Of a DNA stretch of 49,957 nucleotides, positions 40,415 through 49,391 are shown in pieces. Below the pieces are notes generated by a model. The model searched no databases. It was given only the letters and a program-made list of their open reading frames with translations, and was not told the DNA's origin. Origin of the DNA: Candidatus Geothermarchaeota archaeon. GTDB lineage: Archaea > Thermoproteota > Nitrososphaeria > Geothermarchaeales > JDFR-13. The stretch lies in NCBI GenBank assembly GCA_015523605.1, contig WAKC01000046.1, positions 1 through 49,957 on the forward strand, written 5' to 3'. Each line of letters opens with the position of its first letter. Position 1 is the first letter of the stretch. The position numbers and the translations under genes are program-made.

Positions 40415-40436
40415 AACTTATTCTATTTATATCTTA

Positions 40437-42167
40437 ATGACTAGTAAAAGTCCTAAGGATAAGAAGATCTTCGAGGAATGGATTCTCAGCAAGCCATGGC
40501 TCAAGAACTACGATGAGGGTACCCCTCACGAGATAGAGATTCCAGAGGTACCATTATACACCATACTGGATGATGCATATAAGATCGCGGCCGACCATAC
40601 AGCCTTAATATTCCTTGGGAGGAAGGTGCCCTATAAAGAGTTGCATGATGCAACAGAGAGATTTGGTTATATCCTGCAGAAGAAGTTTGGGGTTGAGAAG
40701 GGGGATAAGGTTGCTCTATACCTGCCGAACTCTCCACAATTCGCCATAGCATACTATGCAGCCTTGAAAGCCGGGGCGGTCGTAACCCCAGCTTCACCAC
40801 TATACACTGGTGAAGAGTTGGCGAGACAACTAAATAGTAGTGAGGCTAAAGTCCTCATAGCTATAGATATGTTCGCGGACAACGTGGAGAAAGCATTTAA
40901 AGACTCGAATGTTGAGAAGGTAATATATACTGGAGTCGATGACTACCTCCCAGGTCTAAAGGCGTTTATATACAGGACATTCATGAAGAAGGTCAAGCCG
41001 AAAATAGATAATAAAGATAGGTTCCAATTTAAGAAGCTATTGCAAGAAGCTTCTGGAAAGGTTGATAGGCCAGAGATAAACCCGAAGGAGGACTTGGCTG
41101 CACTAATGTTCACCGGTGGAACGACTGGAATACCTAAAGGTGCTATGCTAACCCATTACAACCTAATCTCCAACATATATCAGATAGACGCATGGCTATT
41201 TAGAGGTAGGAAGAAACAGGATATATTCGTTGGGCTTCTACCATGGTTCCACATATACGGTCAGACTGCTGTGCTAAACTTTGCCATATTCTCGGCCGGT
41301 ACAATAGTAGTATTACCTAGACTAGATATCAAGGAACTACTAAACTCGATACAGAAGTATAAAGCCAATGTCTTCCACGGAGTACCAACTTTATATGCAT
41401 ATCTAATCAACTACCCAGATATTAAGAAATATGATTTGAGAAGTATAGAGGCATGTATCAGTGGAGCAGCACCTCTACCAGTATCGGTAGCGGAGAAGTT
41501 CGAGGAGATTACGGGTGGAAAGCTTAGAGAGGGCTACGGACTAACAGAGACCAGCCCAGTAACACATGTAAACCCGATCTACGGAAAATATAAATTCGGT
41601 TCGATAGGCTTGCCAGTTCCAAATACCCTCGCTGGAATCGCAGATCCAGATAAGGATGAGTTTCTACCTCCAGGTGAGGTCGGAGAACTGGTAGTCTCAG
41701 GGCCTCAGGTTATGAAGGGATATTATAAGATGGAGGAGGAGAATAAGCAGGTCTTCTTCGAGAAATTCGGCTATAGATGGTTTAGAACCGGGGACATGGC
41801 AAAGATGGATGAAGAGGGATACTTCTACATCGTGGATAGAAAGAAAGACCTAATCAAGTATAAGGGATACAGTGTATATCCAAGGGAGATTGAAGAGGTC
41901 TTATATAAACACGAGGCTGTTAAAGAAGCCGCTGTAATAGGGGTTCCACATCCAGAATATGGGGAGTTGGTTAAAGCCTTTATAGTATTAAAGGATGAAT
42001 ATAAAGGAAAGGTTACGAAAGACGATATTATAAACTATGCTAAAGAGCATCTTGCACCCTATAAAGTACCTAAGGAGGTAGAGTTTAGGGACGACCTTCC
42101 AAAGAGTGCAGTTGGTAAGGTATTGAGGAGGGTATTAAAAGAGGAGGAATTAAAGAAATCCAGTTAA
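40437..42167 (+). CDS. AMP-forming acyl-CoA synthetase (long-chain fatty acid-CoA ligase-like)
   Basis: LMFTGGTTGIPKGAMLTHYN, GYGLTETSPVTHVNP, RWFRTGDMAKMDEEGYFYIVDRKKDLIKYKGYSVYPREIEE, PKSAVGKVLRR. Confidence 0.94.
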   Translation: MTSKSPKDKKIFEEWILSKPWLKNYDEGTPHEIEIPEVPLYTILDDAYKIAADHTALIFLGRKVPYKELHDATERFGYILQKKFGVEKGDKVALYLPNSPQFAIAYYAALKAGAVVTPASPLYTGEELARQLNSSEAKVLIAIDMFADNVEKAFKDSNVEKVIYTGVDDYLPGLKAFIYRTFMKKVKPKIDNKDRFQFKKLLQEASGKVDRPEINPKEDLAALMFTGGTTGIPKGAMLTHYNLISNIYQIDAWLFRGRKKQDIFVGLLPWFHIYGQTAVLNFAIFSAGTIVVLPRLDIKELLNSIQKYKANVFHGVPTLYAYLINYPDIKKYDLRSIEACISGAAPLPVSVAEKFEEITGGKLREGYGLTETSPVTHVNPIYGKYKFGSIGLPVPNTLAGIADPDKDEFLPPGEVGELVVSGPQVMKGYYKMEEENKQVFFEKFGYRWFRTGDMAKMDEEGYFYIVDRKKDLIKYKGYSVYPREIEEVLYKHEAVKEAAVIGVPHPEYGELVKAFIVLKDEYKGKVTKDDIINYAKEHLAPYKVPKEVEFRDDLPKSAVGKVLRRVLKEEELKKSS

Positions 42168-42173
42168 ACCCTC

Positions 42174-42179
42174 TTTTTT
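42174..42179 (+). terminator. Oligo-T terminator between convergent genes
   Basis: tttttt in the 12-bp gap between the convergent acyl-CoA ligase and acyl-CoA dehydrogenase genes. Confidence 0.35.
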
Positions 42180-43814
42180 CTATATCTCTAAAGAGAAGGA
42201 TATGTTCTCTCCAAACCCTCTAACATCATCAATCTCAGGGTAACGCCCCTCAAACATATAGTCATAGAATATCCTAGCCAATGTCTGATATCTAGACTCT
42301 GAATCACCAAGCCTACTCAACCCAGTAAGCGAGACTATCTTAGCCAAATCAAACATAACACTCTTAGACTTGATCTCAACATCCTCTATCCTCGAAGGAT
42401 CTACATCCTTTATGAAGCTTTTAATCCGATTGATTATAGGCTCTACACCTTTATAGATATTATAATCTAGAGCTGACTCGACACCATCCAAATCTTCTAA
42501 GACCTTCCTATAACCTCCCTTAACCAAGAGTGCCTCGGCAAAGTCTAGACTGTGAATATTAGTCGTCCCCTCCCATATTGCAGTTACAAGTGCCTCCCTA
42601 TGGAGCCTCTCAATCATAAAGTCCTTTAAAAATCCCCTACCACCTATAAGCTCCATAGCCTCAGAAGTAATATAGATAGCGTGTTTAGCGGTTACAGCCT
42701 TGGCCATATGGTTATAGACCCTTGCATATGCATACTCCTCAGAGTATGGAGGTCTCTCCTCCTGTACAGACTCCCATCTCTTAACAGCTTCAACCGCCAA
42801 TATCAAATCAGCCATTGAAATAGCATCCAAGACTAAGGCGTCACCCCTATATAGGAGATGCTCAGCAAGACGCTTACCAAATGCCCTACGCTCCAAACCA
42901 TAGAGAAATGCCTCCATAAGAGACCTCCTCGAGAGGCCTACCGCACCAAATGTATTGGCCAATCTAGATATCATCAGATTCTCAAGTGCATAGTAGTAAC
43001 CCTTTTCAAGCTCACCAACCGGGATAGCGGTCGACCCATCCAACTCAATCTCCCCCGTGGGTACATTTACGGTGCCGAGCTTATCCTTCAACCTGATAAG
43101 CTTATAATTCGGCCTCCCATCACCATCTCTAGCTGGCATAAGGAATAACGAGAGCCCCTTAACACCTGGTCCCCGTCCAACAGGCCTCGCAACAACAAGT
43201 GCATAATCAGCAAATCCGATATTACTGGTGAAATATTTCACTCCATAGAGTCTCCAAGCCCCATCCTCATACTTAGCTATAGTCTCGATACTACCAAGAT
43301 CAGACCCTGCATTAACCTCAGAAAACCATGTAGCACCATAATATACTGGAAGCTCATCACCAAACATATGGCTTGAGATATGCTTCAATTCAGAGTCTCC
43401 ATATTTATATATGGCGAAGGCGGTCTGAACCGTAACCGTCAATATACATTCTACACCTGCATCCCCAATCATATATAGGTGGGCCATATGTGAGAGCCAG
43501 TCACCCTCATGTATAGGAGGTCTATTCACCCCATAAAACGCTATAATCTTATCCAACTCCCTCCTAAGCTCGGGAGAAACCCATATATCATCCACCCTCC
43601 GACCGCCTAAGTCCCAGTAGACAGGCTGAGGCCGACCATATTTATCGACAAAATCGATAACCTCCAAAAGCTCAGAGGAGACATAGTTTCCGAAACCCCC
43701 TAAATCCGGCTCAACACCCATAAAACTCTTCAAAACATCCCGAAGACCAAGATCCAATTCATACACATTTTTACCATAAACCATGGAATAAGCCCTATAT
43801 GGAGAGTCCCTCAT
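42180..43814 (-). CDS. Acyl-CoA dehydrogenase, AidB-like subfamily
   Basis: GATWFSEVNAGSDLGSIET, LMISRLANTFGAVGLSRRSL, RRAFGKRLAEH, LVTAIWEGTTNIHSLD. Confidence 0.88.
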   Translation of the reverse strand: MRDSPYRAYSMVYGKNVYELDLGLRDVLKSFMGVEPDLGGFGNYVSSELLEVIDFVDKYGRPQPVYWDLGGRRVDDIWVSPELRRELDKIIAFYGVNRPPIHEGDWLSHMAHLYMIGDAGVECILTVTVQTAFAIYKYGDSELKHISSHMFGDELPVYYGATWFSEVNAGSDLGSIETIAKYEDGAWRLYGVKYFTSNIGFADYALVVARPVGRGPGVKGLSLFLMPARDGDGRPNYKLIRLKDKLGTVNVPTGEIELDGSTAIPVGELEKGYYYALENLMISRLANTFGAVGLSRRSLMEAFLYGLERRAFGKRLAEHLLYRGDALVLDAISMADLILAVEAVKRWESVQEERPPYSEEYAYARVYNHMAKAVTAKHAIYITSEAMELIGGRGFLKDFMIERLHREALVTAIWEGTTNIHSLDFAEALLVKGGYRKVLEDLDGVESALDYNIYKGVEPIINRIKSFIKDVDPSRIEDVEIKSKSVMFDLAKIVSLTGLSRLGDSESRYQTLARIFYDYMFEGRYPEIDDVRGFGENISFSLEI

Positions 43815-43929
43815 AAACCATCAAATAAATTAATTAGATATCGACGGCTTAAAGAGAGATATAGAATTCAACAGGCGAATATTATAAGCTACCGAGATTT
43901 AACCGAGGAACGAGATAATATAATTCATA

Positions 43930-45645
43930 ATGCCGATGATTTTAGAACGTTACATAGTAGTTGCTGAGAAGCCGTCGGTAGCAAGAGAACTAAAAAAATT
44001 CTTCAGATATAAAAAGATAAATGCTATAACCGCCTCTGTAAGAGGCCATGTATACAACCTAGATTTCCCCCGGAGATATGGATGGGGGAGGGTATCACCG
44101 GAGAAGCTTTTTGAATTAGTTAAAGAGATCGAGTTTAAACTTACCGATAAAAAATCATACTTCAATCTAAAGAAGCTATTCTCCACATACCGAGATTATA
44201 TACTGGTTATCGCCACAGACAACGACTCAGAAGGTGAGCTGATAGGATATGAGATTCTAAAGATCTATGAGGAGGTTAGGGGTAAGGGAAGCAAATACTA
44301 TAGAATGAGGTTTAACAGCCTCGACTTCAAAGAATTGAATAATGCATGGGCTAGGAAAGAGAGGAGTCTAAACTGGAGATGGGTCCATAAAGCACTCTTC
44401 AGGACATACTTCGACCTAGTTACAGGGGCTGCATTCACAAGGATTCTGACTACATCGGGCGATGGAAAGCTAATTTCATGGGGTAGCTGCCAGACACCAA
44501 CCCTATATTTTGTAGTGGAGAGGGAGAGACAGCGTAAAGCATTCAAACGTGAGAAGTACTACTACATCGCAGTACAGATTGAGAAGAATGATATGCTGGT
44601 ATCCTTGACAAGTCAACACTTCAAAAAGATAAAGGAGGCCGAGTATATAGCTAAGGAATTGGAGGAGACGGGATATCTAACCGTATCTAAATATTCTAAA
44701 GAGAGGTTTGGAGAGAGGAGGCCCCTACCAATAGCTACGGATTATCTCCTAAGAGACCTAACAAAGATATTGAAGATAGACGCTTTGGAAATACTCTCGA
44801 TAGCCGAAGATCTATATAGCAGAGGATATATATCCTATCCAAGGACCGAGACAGATAAATATCCAAAGACTTTCGACTATAATCGGCCGTTCAAAGCCGT
44901 GGAGAGATCCGACTTAAAACACCTCATAATATATACGAAGGGATTCCCAAATCCAAAGCCAAATCCTAGGCAGGGAAGGAAGGATGACAAGGCACATCCA
45001 CCTATATATCCAATCAAACCATATCCAAATGACGGGAGTAAACACTGGAAAGTATGGGAATATATTGCTAGGAGATACCTGGCAAATGCATATGCCAATG
45101 ATGCATTCGGATTTAAACAGAGCCTAGAAGCCCTACACAACGACATAATATTTACAGGATATGGTAGATACTATGCCTACGAGGGATTCTACAAGATATT
45201 CCCATACTTCAGATCAAAGGATAATCCGATACCCGACTTTGAGGTGGGGGAGAGACTTAAGGTAGTAAAGGTTGAGGTGAAGACCGGGCGTACAGAGCCT
45301 CCGCCACGCCTCACCGAGGCAGATCTCCTAAAACTTATGGAGGACCATGGAATAGGGACGGATGCCACTAGAGCTCTATATCCAAAGATTATAGTTAAAA
45401 GGGGGTATGCATCAAAGAGAGGGGGAAGATATATACCATCTAAACTAGGGATTAACTTTATACAACTAATGGAGAATATAGATAAAAGACTAGTTACTCC
45501 CGATACAAGAAGATATGTAGAGGAGATGATGAGTGAAATTGAGAAGGGAAAGATATCTATGGAGATAGCCTTAGAAAAATCTTTAGAGATTTACAAGAAG
45601 CTCTTCGAAATCCTTATGAAACGGAGAGACGAGATCAACATTTAA
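43930..45645 (+). CDS. DNA topoisomerase type IA (archaeal TopA/Topo III-like)
   Basis: YIVVAEKPSVARELKKFF (Toprim), IATDNDSEGELIGYEI, SWGSCQTPTLYFVVERERQ, GYISYPRTETDKYP (catalytic Tyr), LMEDHGIGTDATRA. Confidence 0.94.
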   Translation: MPMILERYIVVAEKPSVARELKKFFRYKKINAITASVRGHVYNLDFPRRYGWGRVSPEKLFELVKEIEFKLTDKKSYFNLKKLFSTYRDYILVIATDNDSEGELIGYEILKIYEEVRGKGSKYYRMRFNSLDFKELNNAWARKERSLNWRWVHKALFRTYFDLVTGAAFTRILTTSGDGKLISWGSCQTPTLYFVVERERQRKAFKREKYYYIAVQIEKNDMLVSLTSQHFKKIKEAEYIAKELEETGYLTVSKYSKERFGERRPLPIATDYLLRDLTKILKIDALEILSIAEDLYSRGYISYPRTETDKYPKTFDYNRPFKAVERSDLKHLIIYTKGFPNPKPNPRQGRKDDKAHPPIYPIKPYPNDGSKHWKVWEYIARRYLANAYANDAFGFKQSLEALHNDIIFTGYGRYYAYEGFYKIFPYFRSKDNPIPDFEVGERLKVVKVEVKTGRTEPPPRLTEADLLKLMEDHGIGTDATRALYPKIIVKRGYASKRGGRYIPSKLGINFIQLMENIDKRLVTPDTRRYVEEMMSEIEKGKISMEIALEKSLEIYKKLFEILMKRRDEINI

Positions 45646-45648
45646 CTC

Positions 45649-46413
45649 CTACTCTGTATAAAGCTGGTCAAACAACCCCAACATCCTAATACTCACTATC
45701 CTATATCCATCCCTAATATATTGATTAAGCATCTCGACCGATTTCAGAGTTAACATCCTACCATCAGGAGACTCGATAACAGCCTCGAACAACGGTTTAT
45801 AATCCCTCATAACTTTGACAATCGAACCGTCCACCATGAATATCACATCCTTAGGATAGAGATTGACCACTTCATGTGTAGAGACCAATATAGTCTTTCC
45901 AACGCTGTTTCTATTTAAAATCTTACTTACAAGAAGCTTACTTCTAAAGTCTAGAGAGGCGAAGGGCTCGTCAACAATATATAGGTCAGCCTCCTTGGCT
46001 AGGCATGTAAGAAGAACCAGTTTCCTCCTATTACCACTCGATAATGACGAAAAGGTATGTCTGGAATATTCATATATCTCCAATTCTCTTGCAAGGCGGA
46101 TACCCTCACTACCAAGATACTCTATAACATCCCCCACAACAAGATGTGGAGGTAACTGGGTATCCTCAAAACAGTAGGATACACGTTTAATCAACTCATT
46201 AGAATCTTTCACAGGATCCATACCTAAAACCTTAATAGACCCTTTCAAAGGCTTTAGAAGACCTAAGAGAAGATATGTCAATGTTGTTTTCCCACTGCCA
46301 TTGGGACCGACCAGTAGGGTTAAACCTGAACTAATATCTAGCTTATCAATTGATAAGGTGAAACCAGATGGATATTTAAAGAGGAGATCAGTAATCCTCA
46401 CGGTCTCTTCCAT
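45649..46413 (-). CDS. ABC transporter ATP-binding protein (start refined from 46479 to MEETV...)
   Basis: LLVGPNGSGKTTLTYLLLGL, FSSLSSGNRRKLVLLTCLA, LYIVDEPFASLD. Confidence 0.85.
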   Translation of the reverse strand: MEETVRITDLLFKYPSGFTLSIDKLDISSGLTLLVGPNGSGKTTLTYLLLGLLKPLKGSIKVLGMDPVKDSNELIKRVSYCFEDTQLPPHLVVGDVIEYLGSEGIRLARELEIYEYSRHTFSSLSSGNRRKLVLLTCLAKEADLYIVDEPFASLDFRSKLLVSKILNRNSVGKTILVSTHEVVNLYPKDVIFMVDGSIVKVMRDYKPLFEAVIESPDGRMLTLKSVEMLNQYIRDGYRIVSIRMLGLFDQLYTE

Positions 46414-46862
46414 CCATATCCCCCAATAACCAACATGACACCAAAAATAAAGAGAATAGCCAATATCGGGATAGTCCAATTATCGACCCTCTCTATATGT
46501 ACTCCTACAGTCTTCTCACCAACCTCTACACCAACTCTATATGCATAATCCACTAGTTCAAGGGTAAACTCACCCTCAACCACATATAGCTCATCCACAT
46601 CGTAGATATAGGCCTCAGACCCATTATAAATAGTAATCTTATATATGCCTGGATATACAGGAATACCATAAGAAGCAAAAACGCTTTTATGTTCCATGAA
46701 GGGTGGGATATCAATAGGTTTGAATGTGAAGCTGGTATCAACAAACATCCAGTATTCGTTGGAAATCAGCTTCCCAAATTCATCGATGTATAGAAATGCA
46801 TAAATGGTTATTGAAACAAGTAATAAAGCTAAACCAATTGAAAAAATTAGAAAGCTTCTCAT
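46398..46862 (-). CDS. Membrane protein with N- and C-terminal TM helices and extracytoplasmic domain
   Basis: FLIFSIGLALLLVSITIYAFLY N-terminal TM; WTIPILAILFIFGVMLVIGGYGW C-terminal TM; overlaps neighbours in the ABC operon. Confidence 0.65.
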   Translation of the reverse strand: MRSFLIFSIGLALLLVSITIYAFLYIDEFGKLISNEYWMFVDTSFTFKPIDIPPFMEHKSVFASYGIPVYPGIYKITIYNGSEAYIYDVDELYVVEGEFTLELVDYAYRVGVEVGEKTVGVHIERVDNWTIPILAILFIFGVMLVIGGYGWKRP

Positions 46863-47689
46863 ACTCTTCTCCCCCTAATAAACATATATACCCCCACCAT
46901 ACCCAGAATAAGATAAAATAGTATGGAGATTACTACAGTCCATATAGAGATAATATCGCTATATTCACCTACGAGGAGATACAAATATATCATATCTGGA
47001 GCAAGGACGAGTAATTGATTCGATGGAGGTAATGGCTTCAGCAATATCAATGGAAGTATCAATATCAAGGATAGCTCAATATTTCGTAATACAACACCTA
47101 CAAATAGACCGGCTAAATGATATGATATATAGCCGAGTAAAAAGGCTATTAGGAGATGAATAGATAGTCCAATATATGGAAAACCGGCTCTAAAGAGAAA
47201 TATGGAGTACCCCAAAAAAACCAGTGACCCCAGTATAGAAATATATATGAAGGCCGCCAAAGCATGTATGGTAAGAAACTTCTTCCTAGAGAGCCCTACC
47301 AAATTCATATAAACCTTATAATGGCCCCTTATTAGAGGGTCATATAAAAAAACATACGAAACAACGACCCATAATAAGCCATATAATATGGAAGCATCCC
47401 TATACATTTTTATTATAGAGGATATAACACTCCTATCCAGAAAATCTTGGTTATTTACCAATTTTAGATAATCGAACAAACTCTCATTTACCTCCATATT
47501 AATTTTCTCGAGGACTGACCAATTTGGCTCATCAAGGTAATCTGAAAGATGAACCATGACTCCTCTATATACTCCCTGTAAGTTTCCGAAGGTTAGATTA
47601 ACCATATAGACTATGGTAAAAATCAACATGGCAATTGACATATATATTAAAAACTTATGTGACCTTAACTGAAGCTCGATCGCCTTCAT
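46859..47689 (-). CDS. ABC-2-like transporter permease
   Basis: About six hydrophobic helices (e.g. FLIYMSIAMLIFTIVYMVNL, ILYGLLWVVVSYVFLYDPLIRGHYKVYMNLVGLSRKKFL); adjacent to an ABC ATPase. Confidence 0.7.
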   Translation of the reverse strand: MKAIELQLRSHKFLIYMSIAMLIFTIVYMVNLTFGNLQGVYRGVMVHLSDYLDEPNWSVLEKINMEVNESLFDYLKLVNNQDFLDRSVISSIIKMYRDASILYGLLWVVVSYVFLYDPLIRGHYKVYMNLVGLSRKKFLTIHALAAFIYISILGSLVFLGYSIFLFRAGFPYIGLSIHLLIAFLLGYISYHLAGLFVGVVLRNIELSLILILPLILLKPLPPSNQLLVLAPDMIYLYLLVGEYSDIISIWTVVISILFYLILGMVGVYMFIRGRRV

Positions 47690-47692
47690 TGA

Positions 47693-48595
47693 TTACCCCC
47701 TCTTGATGTAAATGATAATTAAAAACAAAATTATTAGCATAGATAATGTTATAACGGCTTGGATATCTACTTGGACAGTTGGACATAAATTGATGCACAC
47801 CACTTCGTTAACGACAAAATCCCTATACAAATCTATATACTCTTTAGAAAGTACAATATCTAGGTATATAAAGGAGATTTGAATTTCCTCGAAAACCGAG
47901 ACACTTTTAGCAATATTATTCAGCATCTTGATAATATCTCCTGGGAGAAGATATGCTGGGAGCACAAACATTGATTTCAGAGGTATCCGACCCCTCACTT
48001 CAGCCTTATATATTGGAAAAGCTATTTTTGAAGGTGTCTCTTCATAACCTAGTTTTGACGCCTCAATAACATACTCACTCATAAGAAGAATAACCTCCAA
48101 ATCATAGGCACCCCTTACCAATGCTGGTTTATCTGGATAATTAATCTGGCTTCCAAGGTATCTTGGATCTACATCCCCACTCAGTAAATAATCGAATGTA
48201 ATAGGGATATCAAAAAGAAACGGGCTAATCCCTATCAAATCGGTTCCAGAGTAAATATTACCCCTATAAATAAAGAAATTCATCTCAATATCTATATCAA
48301 CACGTTCACCGTTTACTATTAACCTCTCATTATAGTTAACAAACAGCTCATAAAAGCCAGACTCATTTTTCTGGGCTCTCACTTCCAAAGTACCTATACC
48401 ATCTGTTTCTAATACCAAGAATCTATAGTCATGTATTCCAGAACTGACAATAAGGATTAGCCTCTCAGATACCCTATCAAATATCAAAGGAGGTAGCCTT
48501 GATATATCCGTTATAGACGAATACTCCTCACCATTTATCAGGGATAGAGAGATAAACAAAAATACCATGAATAGGGCAAATATGTTTTTTATCAT
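47693..48595 (-). CDS. Signal-bearing, C-terminally membrane-anchored ectodomain protein
   Basis: N-terminal NIFALFMVFLFISLSLING signal-like segment, C-terminal VITLSMLIILFLIIIYIKRG TM, otherwise soluble; 3 bp from permease start. Confidence 0.6.
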   Translation of the reverse strand: MIKNIFALFMVFLFISLSLINGEEYSSITDISRLPPLIFDRVSERLILIVSSGIHDYRFLVLETDGIGTLEVRAQKNESGFYELFVNYNERLIVNGERVDIDIEMNFFIYRGNIYSGTDLIGISPFLFDIPITFDYLLSGDVDPRYLGSQINYPDKPALVRGAYDLEVILLMSEYVIEASKLGYEETPSKIAFPIYKAEVRGRIPLKSMFVLPAYLLPGDIIKMLNNIAKSVSVFEEIQISFIYLDIVLSKEYIDLYRDFVVNEVVCINLCPTVQVDIQAVITLSMLIILFLIIIYIKRG

Positions 48596-49149
48596 TTCGG
48601 TGGATAGTAAACCCTACTATAATCGTGATGATCGATTTCTGTCTCTACAAATATGCAGAAGGGTCGATTAGTTATCTCCACCACATGATGAAAATCCGCT
48701 TCAACCTTATATCTCCAACCCTGATCTGTAACATCAAAGTAATAATCGATGTGCTCCTGAAGGTCATAACTAGGGCCACAAATCCATGCATCAGACTCTT
48801 TGTAACCCAAGACCGTCCCGAATCCTACCCACCTATCAGATAGTGAGCTGTGTATATCTGCAATACCTCCTCCGATGACGAAGCCAGGTGTAGTCCATTC
48901 AACATCAACAGTAAAACTAGCTTGAACTCCGTTTCTTGCTCCAGAACCACTTAACACCAGCTGAGTAGGATCTGCTCCTTGACTCTCAATATAAGTACTC
49001 AATAATATATGTTCTAGATGACTGTTGATCATTGGATTTGCTAATACCGAGTTGTTACTATTATATACCACTAATAGAATAGTCACAAACATAATAAGAA
49101 GGATAACTATATACGGTTTTTCTACCCCAACTACCATAACAATCCCCAT
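48592..49149 (-). CDS. Putative secreted protein heading an ABC transporter operon
   Basis: N-terminal PYIVILLIMFVTILLVVYNSNNSVLA signal-like segment, then beta-rich, Gly/His-containing domain with two Cys; 4-bp overlap with the next gene. Confidence 0.6.
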   Translation of the reverse strand: MGIVMVVGVEKPYIVILLIMFVTILLVVYNSNNSVLANPMINSHLEHILLSTYIESQGADPTQLVLSGSGARNGVQASFTVDVEWTTPGFVIGGGIADIHSSLSDRWVGFGTVLGYKESDAWICGPSYDLQEHIDYYFDVTDQGWRYKVEADFHHVVEITNRPFCIFVETEIDHHDYSRVYYPPK

Positions 49150-49221
49150 AGAATTACCTAACTTTTATCTATCTATATTTGAGGATAGCATATATATCCT
49201 TAAACATGTATTTTTATATAG

Positions 49222-49300
49222 TGATTCGAATCATGTATGCACAAGTTCAAATTGATATATACATAGGTATTCGAAACAACCGTTTGTATGTATTCGATTG
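49222..49300. promoter_or_regulatory. Putative regulatory region with TTCGA-centred palindrome and repeats
   Basis: Perfect 12-bp palindrome tgattcgaatca (49222-49233), then gtattcgaaac (49267-49277) and gtattcgattg (49290-49300), in the intergenic region upstream of the secreted-protein operon. Confidence 0.35.
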
Positions 49301-49391
49301 TTAGGTTGTACGCCTCAAATATCCTATAATAACTAGTTTAAAGTCAATTAGATGGTTTAAATATTTGGAGATAAAGGAGAGGAGGGTGTTT

